DNA of 64,000 nucleotides. Origin: Rotaria sp. Silwood1 (Eukaryota > Rotifera > Eurotatoria > Philodinida > Philodinidae). Position 1 is the first letter of the stretch. Each line of letters opens with the position of its first letter. The stretch spans positions 129,135 to 193,134 of the forward strand of contig CAJNOP010000365.1 in the NCBI GenBank assembly GCA_905250075.1, in the 5' to 3' direction. The notes under the pieces were generated by a model. It did not search any database and was not told the origin of the DNA. It saw only the letters and a program-made list of their open reading frames with translations. Position numbers and translations under genes: made by a program. Below are positions 13,602-24,538 of this stretch, one piece after another.

Positions 13602-15281
13602 TCACATGGAATCAAATGTAAGAATATCGGCTATGAAAAAACAAAATAGAATTAAGAAATTATTTAAAAACAAAAAAAAACTTACGTTCACGTTGTCGTT
13701 TTTTTGCTTTCATACGACGATTTTGAAACCAAATCTAAAAATATATTTTAGCATAGAAAATACAAAAAAAGAAATTTTACTTTCACTTGTGTTTCATTTA
13801 ATTGAAGTGATGCGGCAATTTCAATACGTCTTGCTCTTGTTAAATAACGACTAAAATGAAATTCTTTTTCCAATTCCTAAATAAAACAACATACAAAAAA
13901 AAAATGATTTTCACTTTCTTCTCTATCTTACTGTTAATTGTTTATTTGTAAAATTTGTTCGACCAGCATTATTATTTAACATAGAATTTGATGATGATCC
14001 ATTCACTAGTGATGTACCATTATTATAATTATAATCAGTCGGTTTTCCTTCAAATAAACATATGTATATTTCTTATCATTATGTATTACAACATCATTGC
14101 AAGAAAAAAAAAAGAAGAGAGAGACAGAAAGCGAACAAGTGATGATAGATGATATTTTGATCTTTCTTTAACTATAAATGGCATAATTTTAATCAAGAAA
14201 GTGATCGATTCTCTTTTAATATAGAACTATATCGATCATCTATCGTGACATGATGTTCAACAATTGGTAGATAGTATAACTGATGAATTAAACAAATAGA
14301 AAATTAAAAAAGAAAAAAAGACAAGAAAAAAAAATGCTTCATCATCTATTTGTTGGACACCTGTGTGTGTGTGTGTATGTGCAAAATAATATTTATCTTT
14401 CTATCTGATGGAATACATTTCAGGACGACACATACACTAATATTATTTTCTATTCATATGAAAGAAAAAAGATTTTTATCAAGATTAAAAATCAAACAAA
14501 AAAAAAACATATGCTCAAATTTACCTGCTGTTTTAGCTGGTGTACGTTTTATTTGCATCCATTTATATTTAGCTTCACTTGTAACAATTGAAAGAGGTTT
14601 TTCATCTAGAGATGATTGTTCAATATGTCGATATTGTTGTTGTTGTTGGGATGGATTATTAAAAGATGATGATGATGATGTTGATGATGATGATGCTTCA
14701 TTATTAGATAATGGTATTGATGAATAATTATTTTGTTCAGATAATTGTGAATTATTTAAATAAATATTACATTGTTCAAATGATTGAATTGGATGATATA
14801 TTGATCCATCATTTGTTCCTGTACCTGTTGTTGCTGCTCCTGCTCCTGCTGCTGTTGTTGTTGTTATCCATGATGATGATGATGATGGTGGTGATGTTTG
14901 AGAATTATCAATACAAAATTGTTCATATGTATTTACTGGAATATTTGTTGATGAAGGTGATGGTGATGTATATGTTTCATAAACAGATGATGGTTGAGAA
15001 TCTAATGTACAAATATTTGGTGAACGATATATTTGATGATGATGTTTAGTACAATAGGATGGTGGTGGATTATAAATATAATTATCATCAAGTAAATTAT
15101 AATGATTTTGTTGATGTATATCAATAATTGAATTGTTATTCGATGTATAAGTATCAATTGGTGTTTGTAGAACAGATGTTGTTGTTGTTGTACTACTAGT
15201 TAAGTGAAAGTGATGGTTTGATTGAAGAATTGTATTCGAATTATGTGTTTGTAGGTGTTGGTGTTGGTATCGATTCATCAT
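13602..15281 (-). CDS. lab: Labial/Hox1-class homeobox transcription factor
   Basis: Five exons, all GT/AG and in phase: 15281-14525, 14047-13932, 13876-13781, 13734-13686, 13630-13602; predicted 348 aa. The first 235 residues are low-complexity (His/Asn, Ser, Thr, Gln runs), typical of a Hox transactivation region. A PBX/Extradenticle-binding hexapeptide, YKWMQIKR at 239-246, is the labial form. The homeodomain spans about 278-337 ([11 protein letters not shown], then [19 protein letters not shown], then [13 protein letters not shown]). Q50 and N51, the base-contacting residues, are kept; position 56 is Ala where labial proteins usually have Gln. Introns split the homeodomain after positions 14 and 46; an intron near the second site is known in labial genes of other animals. 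Only about 11 residues follow the homeodomain, a very short tail. The start is the first ATG of the long exon (MMNRYQ). The product is a nuclear, sequence-specific DNA-binding regulator of anterior patterning by family knowledge. No other Hox gene is visible in the window. Confidence 0.93.
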
Positions 15282-17999
15282 GATAGATGATGATGGAGAT
15301 TGATGTGTTTTTTTTTTCTGTATGTTCTTCTTCTTCTTCTTTTCGGTTTTGTTCGTTCTGTGTATGTTTTTTTTTTTTTTGTTTTATTTGAAAAAATGAT
15401 AACGAATTGACTTAATATCGAAGTGTTTTTTTTTTTTTTTTTTTATTGCAGAAGATCTGTCGGATTTAATTCAATGAACTCATCAATCTAAATACTGAAG
15501 AAGAAAAATGTTTTTTTTTTTTCTTTTTGCCTTTTTTTTAGACAAACAAAAAAAAAGAAAAAATAAGAATGATAGATTCTTCTTTCATTTGTTGTGAAAT
15601 ATGAGATTGATCATATAAGGGTTATGGTGTATTTCCTCTCTCTTCGTTAGTTTATCGATGTAAGTTTTTTTTCTTTCTTTCTTTCTTTCTTTTTTTTTCT
15701 CCTTTTGCTCGTTTCTTGATCTTGCGTTGGTCAACATTCTCGATTACTGAAAGATAAAAAATTCCCATTGATCCAAAATGCTTACGATCAACAGCGAATG
15801 AAATTATTTGCATACATATATACATATATTTATATATATATATATATACATGAAGGAGTCAAGATAAAGGAAGAGAAAGTGAGATTCTTTTTTCTTTCCT
15901 TTCCTTTTTTTTTTTTTGTCATCAGGCTCTTTCCCCTTTTTCTCAAGTACTTGTGTGTTATATTTAACTAAAAAGAAAGAAAGAGATAATATTACGCATC
16001 GATGTAAGACGATGGATGGATAATAAAAATGTGTTAATGGAAGAGAATATTGACTAATAAAGAAATTATTTTCTCAGCAGTGTATTTCAATAGAGAGAAT
16101 GATAACGAAAATACTTTACACAAGTCATTAGCGTACTTTCCTTGCAAATGATAAAATGTGGTGAATGATACGATGTTTTTTCTTTGACAGTATATTAGCA
16201 GGATAAATAATTCTTTCTTTTTTTGAAACAAAGTTGAGCATAATTTAAATATGCATTGACATGCATTTCAACTCGTAAGGGAATTTTTTTTGTTTTTTTA
16301 ATCGATAAAAATAAAACAAGTACCGACATTAAATATTGTCATTCTCTGATGTTTTTATTTTAATTTTCATATCCTGTCGGCACAATAGTCAATTTTTTCT
16401 CATTTGTTCTCTCCTATCATCAGGACAGCCAGTGATTTGTGACCATAAAGAAAAAAAATCACGCTCGAATTGCTTGACTTCTTCGTTTTTTTTTTAACTA
16501 TGCACATATTTGTGAGTCTCTCGAGATTCAAAGAAAGAACAAGAAGAAGAAGAAGAAGCGCATACATATACGAGTAAACCCATTGCGCACACTAACTATA
16601 ATCACTGAAGTGAACAGTACTCACACGGTGGTGAGCAATACATCGATCGATCATTTCTCTGACGACGTGTCGACACCCCTTGTGCACACACATATATACG
16701 GGGCACACAAATAGATAGACATCTCTAATATGCGAGTGCCGCACATATACACACATATATATATATATACTGCGGCAAGTGGAAAAAGGAGAAAATGAGC
16801 TAGACAATGACGACAGCGATGAGAAAGCATGTCGAAGGTTGCTGTTGATTGCTATTCATTCATTTTTTTTTGATAATATCTAGTACTTTGTTAAATATGA
16901 AGATATTCGTTTTGAAAGAATGAAAACAGAAAATGGCAAAAAATTTATCTATAAATGATAATTTGATTCAAAATTTTTGATGTTTTCAATGAAATATATA
17001 TATCCTTATAAACAAGTGTAATAAAGAAAATAATAGTTTGAATTGAAGTCTGTTTTAATCTTTTATCTTCAAAATGAAATTAGAAAAGATAAATTTCATT
17101 TGTCTGTATTAAAAACACTCAGTTAAATAATGTTGTATATCAAATCATGTTATATCGCTTACACTTTGTCGCCGCAATATTCTTTCAAAACAAAAAAAAT
17201 ATTTATTGTACTAATATCTGAGTAAATATAATTGAGTTTTTACTTTTCTTTTTTTTTAAATTTTGGAAATTTGATATATCTTGGATTACATATTCGTATA
17301 AGTACGCAATATTTTTTCTCAAGATACTTTTGAGGATACACAAATATTCTTATTTTGATTTCCATTAGCACACACAAATACAAGCGTCTGAGTAAAACAA
17401 CAATTGAATAATACATAAATATGCAGTATAGACTTGTATTTCTTATTATTCCTATTTTGTTGACAATATCTGTTGTTTCTGAACAAGGAACAACTATTGT
17501 ACTTAGTTTGAATATTCTTCAATCATGAGCGGCGCACCAGCAAGCAAAGTGTTCGCAATTGCTTTCCCTAAAAAGAATTTTGGCAAGCAAAAAAAATTTA
17601 TTGCTTTTCCTAATTGTTCATGTTTCATCCGTATGTTATTTCTCCATGTTTTCTGAACTTTTGATTATTAAGTAACTTCAATTTGTACTTCTTTCTGCTT
17701 TCGTTCATAATCACCATATAAGAATGTACTCATAAAGAGATCAACTAGCTGCTAACATAAATAGTTAAGTAAACAGTTTCCATGAGAAGACCGCAATATT
17801 TTCAATTGATTCTTATGTTTATAGTTTCATCAAGAAAGAATAGCTGTTAAATTGGCAGACAATCTTTCACATGAGTATCAACTCGAAAACCAAATGATTG
17901 ATGAGTGGATGATAATAATAAAAAAAAACACTTGAGTTTTGGTAACTCGTTCTGAATATATCTGTTCTCAATAAAAACGTTACACTACGCTCAAACTCT
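15282..17999. other. Upstream region of Hox1 with microsatellites
   Basis: AT-rich sequence with simple repeats: a CTTT tract at about 15670-15695, TA-rich tracts near 15825-15850 and 16745-16770, and AGAAGA near 16545. It may hold the Hox1 promoter, but no individual regulatory site can be supported. No coding region was recognised. Confidence 0.4.
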
Positions 18000-18692
18000 G
18001 GCCTTTCTACTCAAAAATTGATTCCAGGGCCAAGTACATTCAAATTGTCTGAAATTTTCAGGTCATGTTGAGACTGCCATGGAGACGCTATGATAAAATT
18101 GTCAACCCTATACCATGATGTTTGATAGAGACATGTACCAAACAAGGGCAAAAAATAGTTCATTTTGCAATCTATTTTTCTCTGTCCGGGCTCTTTCAAC
18201 ATATTAAATTTTTTTTTGTTTGAAAGAGTATGTCAGAGTATAGGGTACTACAGAGTCCTTTTTTTTTAAATTCTTACTTTTTAAGCGGAGAAAACTCTCT
18301 AGAAATGAGCACCAATTTACATAATTGTTTGCATATATAATAAGAAACAAAGCTTAATTTAAAAAAAAGAACTGTGGTGCTCTGCATTTTGACATCCTCT
18401 TTCAAACAATTAAAAATATTGAATGAGCCTGGACAGAGAAATTTGGGTTGTGCGTGTGAAAAGTATAGTCTGAGACAAAACGATAAACATTTTCCGTTTT
18501 TTCTGAAAAAAAGTCAGTTCCTGTTTTTTAAGAAGTGGATGATAAACGTTATCAAAAGTTTTGTCCCAAAACGGGATGTCGGTTTAAAAACCATTTTGTT
18601 TCGGAAAGAGCAGAACGCGAACTATCCATTCATGCATTTATCCTAGTTTTCATTTTTTTGACAAACATTGACTTTTTCTGAGGGGGAAGGCC
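18000..18692. repeat. Foldback repeat, family G, copy 1
   Basis: The two halves are imperfect reverse complements: the segment ending TCTCTGTCCGGGCTC near 18195 matches the reverse complement of GAGCCTGGACAGAGA near 18427, and GTTTGAAAGAGTATGTCAGA (near 18219) matches the reverse complement of TTGACATCCTCTTTCAAAC. The outer ends are GGCCTTTCTACTCAAAAA and the inverted counterpart of CTGAGGGGGAAGGCC. A second copy lies at 51628-52331. Short open frames inside are by-products of the palindrome. Non-coding, probably a non-autonomous transposon. Confidence 0.7.
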
Positions 18693-20670
18693 TTAATATA
18701 CTCTCAAATAAATGAATACTCAGACTTCCGATACTGTGTCTTTGAGAAATTAATTTCTAAAAACACTTTTGCTGCTGAGCTTTGAAGTATGGCTCGGACG
18801 AAGATATGATCTCATTCTAGATCTTATTGCTTCTCATAAAAAATTAAGCTTGCACCACCCATGATTAAATTGACTGTGACGCTACTTATTGTTTTGCTCG
18901 ATACATTCAACCAATCAATTTCAACATTAATATAAGTTAGTTTCATGTTTGAGAAATCTTTTATTTTTGCTTTAATATTCATTTTGGTTTAATATTACAG
19001 AAGAACGACAACCTTAGGCTCCAAACAGACTAAATAAGTGCATTAAGATTTAAATCATCAACTTCAACGTTAATTCACTTTTCAGTCTGTTTGAGGGTCT
19101 TACACTAAAGTGTCTAATTAACAGGCGCACATCAAGGAGTATGTAATGCTTATGGTGTTGTTGTTCTGCAGTTTTATCTTATTTTATATGTATGAGAATA
19201 TTTTTTTATACTGTATTTATTGTTTCATTTTCTATTTTTAGATGGCTTCATCAATCGAAAGATTTTAACTGATATATTCAATATGAAATAAATATCCAAT
19301 GACAGTTGTTGTGAACATATTCAACAAAAACCATGTACTCTCTATTTATATATGTGTATATTGAAAAAAAAGAGCTTTTTTCTTTGTTTTTCATTGAATA
19401 TTTTATCTTAAGAAATAAGTATCATTTCAATTTTATTAATCAAAATCTTTTTTTTTAACATTATAATTTATTGTGCCGTAATCTGGTTCACATTTATAAA
19501 AGAGAAGAATAAGAAATGGAAAGATAGAAAGAATAAGGATTCAAGTCAATCAAATAGAAACAAATACGAATAGATAAGAAAAGTAATACTTTGAATGACA
19601 GAAAGGAAGAAAAGGGTATTTAGCAGTATCATTAGAAAGGTATCATAAGTAGAGAAATAGTGACATCTATTTATTAATAATTATTATGCTTCAGATTTTT
19701 CTCATAACAATTAACAATTAAGATGAGAGTAAAAAGTATTTATAAATAAAGATATTTAGGTAATAAGTTTACCTTCTGAATATCTTATGTTGCGGTTTGT
19801 GATTCACTTCGAATAATAACCAATCATTTCTACTATGTTTCGTTCTCTGGGATAGTCGATTAATATATTTATTAATTATTTTTTCTGAAGCTCAGATCTT
19901 TATACATTGTTTTTTCATATATAGTAGCTATTTGGAAAGCAGTCCAGATATGTTGGTATTGGGTCGCTTCTAGTGATCTTTCAAGGTGAAGAGAGAATCG
20001 CGACCAATACGAGTATATGTAATCATACAGTGTTTTTTCTTGACTAAGTATTTGATTAGAGATATCATCCCATCTGTAAAGCCCATATACTATTTTTACT
20101 CCTGATAGATAGGTAGAGTTAATCAGTTGTCGTTGCTTTTCAGTAAAAAGGAACCATGTAGAAAAAAGCCAGATAAAGGGGGGGGGGGGGGGGAACAGAA
20201 AACGCAAGTAATATTCTACGTCGAATAGAAATTTTCTTTTTTGGTATATATTAATCAAAATCTATATATATTAGGCAATTAATTAACTCTTCATCTATTT
20301 TATTTCAATATTATTTTCATAAGAAAAAATAATTTTTATACTTAAATCAAGTTAATTCTACATAGATTTCGATAAACTTTCAATAAGCATCAGTTTTCAA
20401 CTTATGATTATTTTTAGTAAATTTTTCTTGTCTAATAATAATACGAATGGTTATTTACTATTTATTTATTAAATAAAGATTAATAATAAACATATGTTTT
20501 TTTTTTTTCGTTTTTCAAGAAATAATACAATGGAATCAATTCTAAGATTAACGAAATGTAATTGTAATTATTTTTTCTTGAAATTTATTTTGTATTTTCA
20601 TGCAACTGAATTTTTAATCATGAATTAAAAAGAAAAATTTTTGTCATCGTTCCGGTAGAAGTCTATATAG
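18693..20670. other. AT-rich intergenic region with one possible retrotransposon remnant
   Basis: Mostly featureless AT-rich sequence. The only protein-like stretch is on the minus strand at 19872-20258 and is described separately. It includes a G homopolymer at about 20178-20193. Confidence 0.4.
19872..20258 (-). pseudogene. Fragment resembling the C-terminal region of a non-LTR retrotransposon protein
   Basis: The open frame is 128 codons, but only residues from about 38 onward look like a real protein (for example EKQRQLINSTYLSG, KIVYGLYRWDD, LYDYIYSYWSRF). This alternation of aromatic and basic residues resembles the region after the reverse transcriptase core in some non-LTR elements of rotifers, but that is recollection of a style rather than a motif match. 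A poly-G tract interrupts the N-terminal part, and no reverse transcriptase catalytic motif is nearby. It could equally be a decayed piece of another mobile gene. No start codon can be trusted. Confidence 0.25.
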
Positions 20671-20678
20671 TTCGATAG

Positions 20679-22347
20679 CAGAGGTCCAAATAGGCCACGA
20701 GGCCTGTCTACTTTTTCTTCGAAATCGAAGTTTCATCTGAGAATTTCATGATTTTGTTGGCAAATAGATACAACGTTCATTAGTTTTCAAAAAGTCACAT
20801 GTAAGCGCGATGAATCAGACAAATACTGCGGAATGAGCATTAAAGATATTTATAGGAAATCAATACCCTTACTATGCTGAAGAGATGATAAGCACAAATT
20901 TTCATAGTTATCATTATCTACTTGTTATGTTTCTCAATTTTAGTTAAATTAATTGATTCTAAATCCTTTTTTCTGTTGCAGATTTACCACTTATTGAATT
21001 TTGTTTCTTTCTTGATCCCAATACTTTGAGTGACATTGTGATCTGGCATGAGAAATTCAATGAAAATATTTTTGAACAAAAACCAGATATTTTCTACAAG
21101 TTGACTATCTTAGCATTGTTTTTATTTTGTCTACGTATCATCAATGTTCAGTTCGTAAACTCTTAATTAGTAATGAAACTTTTCAACGTATGTGGGTACC
21201 TGTGAAATTGTCAGTACCCACAAACATCACCAACTCTGAAAACGAATAGAATTCGAAATTGATATTATTTATACATCCCTACTGCGTCACGCGTTTTATG
21301 ATTCAGTTGAAGGATAGCCTTTCTTTTAGATACAGACAGCCATATTTACTTTCACTTTTACTTATACAAGGCCTTTAGAAAATTAAAAATCGGATGATTC
21401 AGAAGACATAAATAGCTTTCTATGAGAAATTTTACTATTTATATAATGTTATTCATTTTCATCTAAGTTCATGTTGAAAAATATATATACCGTAAAATTC
21501 TCTTCAAACATTCTATAGTATGACAAGAAAAAGCTACACGAAAAATATTCAAGGTCTCCGAAGCTACCAGCTTTCGGAAGTACGGTGTAGTATTCCTTAA
21601 CTTTTTGCTAAGCGGTGACAAAAGTATAAGCATATATGAAATTAAATTTTCTGATGCTGTGACGAATGTAGATCTAGTCTTTATAAAGAAAGTGATATAA
21701 AAAAGTTGATTCTAGGTTCAATAACATCATACATTTTTACTAAATTAGGAATCGATAATGAATTGACTTTGATTTATTTTTATTGTAATCGATTCGCTAC
21801 CAATTGACAATCGATAAAAGAATAATGATTTTAGTCATTTAAAATGAATCTTTTCTGACTTTTACATGAATTGTTTTTTTTACCTGAAAGTGTGTCCGCA
21901 GTTTTTACAGGTAGGCATTTGTAGCTGTCTCTTTAATGAAGTTATTTGCTTATTCAGAAAGATGCCACCTTTCGCCGAGCGATTTTGACTAGAAATCGAT
22001 CGTTCATCAGAGAAAACGTTTTTTAAGTGAACTGAAAACTATGCTTTTTTTAATACTCCGGCTGACTAGAATCTACCTTTGGAAATTAACAGTCTTTGTT
22101 CTACCCTTAGTTTCACATGCTCTCAATTACAAAGAAGCATGATACCTTTGTTTAATTGGAAAGCTGACAATTCTAATGGACTTTTCAATGTAGTGATGCA
22201 GATTGAATTCAGTGACTAATACGACTTTTTTATGAAAATTACTACTTCTTTCTATGGTATTTTTATCATGATATTAACGTGAAAAAAAATACACAGGTCT
22301 AGCCAGGCAGGCTAGGCCTTCAAGAAGTACGCCTGTTTGGACTTCTG
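20679..22347. mobile_element. hAT-like element with a perfect 8-bp target-site duplication
   Basis: The 8-mer TTCGATAG occurs immediately outside both ends (20671-20678 and 22348-22355). The element begins CAGAGGTCCAAATAGGC and its right end, reverse-complemented, is CAGAAGTCCAAACAGGC, an inverted repeat of about 17 bp with two mismatches. The CAG-G start and 8-bp duplication match the hAT superfamily. No intact transposase is present; a 62-codon exon-like stretch at 20981-21166 is the only coding candidate. It is probably non-autonomous or decayed. Confidence 0.8.
20981..21166 (+). pseudogene. Exon-like open frame inside the hAT-like element
   Basis: A polypyrimidine tract and TTGCAG precede an open frame beginning DLPLIEFCFFLDPNTLSD and running to a TAA at 21164. 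The composition is protein-like rather than random AT-rich translation. It may be a terminal exon of a former transposase or of a captured host gene; the family was not recognised. Confidence 0.25.
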
Positions 22348-22355
22348 TTCGATAG

Positions 22356-24538
22356 TGTCAAGTTTAATGATTGTAAAGATTGGATATATTTTTGAAAATA
22401 TTTAAATGATAACAAAGATTTGAAGAAGTTTATAGGAGATTTAATAAATAGTTTTTGACTTGAAGATTCATTAAAATCCGAATTAGATGAATCAGAAATA
22501 AATTTATTTGATACGATTTTTTTTCACTATTATAATAGAAAAGAATATTTTATATATTTAAGTTTTTCTATTGAAAAATACCGAATAACGATTCAATGAG
22601 ATGATGTTGTTGCAAATAATAATATTCGAATGTCACAACATGGAAGTTTCTCTGGATATACTAGCTAGAGTTTTCTATCAAATGTGTGATTGGATACTCA
22701 CAATTTACATCTGAACTCGAAGAATAGCTAAAACTATACTAAAAAGAGTTTTAAATTAGAATTTTTAAAGATTTATTTTATGAAAAAAATAATGTTTATA
22801 AGTAGCATATAATAAAATGAAGTGTTAACATCTTTGTCAAGACTGTTAGAACATCAATTTATGAAGAAAATTTGTATTTATGAATGAAAAAATCCATCAG
22901 ATCTCTTTTATATTTGTAAAATATATAGAATTATCAATATAGAGAAAATTTTCGTTTTTTTTCATTTATATAAGTTCATTTACTGAATAAAGTTGTTTGA
23001 TAAATAATCGTTCACTATAAAGTTTGAATATATTTCAAAGAGTATTTCAATGAATTTTATATCAATTATATATTTTTATTATTCTCATTCATTGACAAGA
23101 AAAATTAGAAATATTCTTGAATAAATAAGATATATATCAATATATTAATTGTTTCAATAACAAGAAAGAAAGAAAAAAAAAGAAACAACTTTTCAATTTT
23201 CTTTAATGTTATTTCATATATAATAATAATAGTATTATATCATAATTATATTTTATTTATTCGAATGTTCAAAAATTATTTAATAAAAGATAAAGCAAAT
23301 ATTTTCATTGATTTTTTTTCCTTTTTGGCTACAAATTAAATTTCTATAGATTTTATCATTTTTTTTTCTTTTACACATAATAAGTTAAATATTTTGTGAA
23401 TAAATCTATAAAAACAAAAGTGATTAGTTAGATTTTCTATTCACTATAGAATTCTTATGAAAAAATAAGTTTTCTCAAGTATTTTTAGAATTTTGAAACA
23501 TATTAGTAAATAAGAAAAACAAACTTGTTAACCATTTCTTTTAAGCTCTTTTGTTTTTTGATAACGACATAAGACTCTATTATAATACCAATGAAAAAGA
23601 ATATTTTTAGACGTTTTAAAAATGATTGCGAGACTATTAATTAAATTGATGATTTGTTTTTTGCTCCACTTAAATCTATTGATGTTTATAGATACTACAA
23701 ATATATCGGTCACCACTTAGATCTACACATTATATTCTTATAGTCTCTTAATCAAATTCGTATGAAAAGACGAAACAATTCATGAGGATATACATGAGAA
23801 ACACATGTTGATCATCATCAAAATCCTTTTTATCTAATAAACTCTATTTTAATTCGTTGTTTTTGATAAACAATAAAATTTTGCATCTGAACAAAAAAAG
23901 AGATTAGCGATTCAATAAAAGTTTTGAAATAAATTTGAAAAAAAAAAATATTTCGATACGATCTTAACTTTATTTATATTTCAGTATTATAAAGTTCTCA
24001 ATACAGATATTTAAAAAAAGACGTTAAAAACGAAATAAAAAAGATTGTTAGTGTAATTAAATCATCTTAAAACGGTTATTGTTCTGTTATATTTTTTAAA
24101 CAGAAATTATTTGAAAAGATCAGAGAAAGCAAAAAAAAAAAATTAATCTTCAAACTTGGATTTTCTCTAAATTGATTAAATATGTAATTTAATTCAAAAA
24201 ATTTCAATCAACAGAAATATTAAATCTTAAAAAAAACTTAAGCTGAAATCTTACAGAACACGACAAACAATAAGATAGATGAACATTTCGGATAATATAC
24301 TTAATTTTTCTGTCTTTGTTTCTATTTGTGATGAAAAAAATTAATTAGATTGAAGTTAGCTTTATATTATTTTAAGTTCTGTAAAGACTAATGACAATAA
24401 TGTATAATTTCATTGAGTTAATTTCAATTAATTTTAAATTTTAAATTCAATGAACTAAACAATTTGACTAAATTTGGATTTCTTCTTATTTGTAGATTCT
24501 TTCTTTTTTTTTTTTTTAAATTGATTTGAACATTTAAA
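22356..24538. other. Very AT-rich region upstream of the PPR gene
   Basis: No protein-like open frame, no telomere-like tract and no clear terminal repeat is visible. It presumably contains the promoter of the PPR gene starting at 24539, but no TATA element could be distinguished from the AT background. Confidence 0.4.

Noticed and set aside
14350-15049. Plus-strand open frames of 112-125 codons
   Set aside because: They are antisense shadows of the low-complexity first exon of the Hox1 gene.
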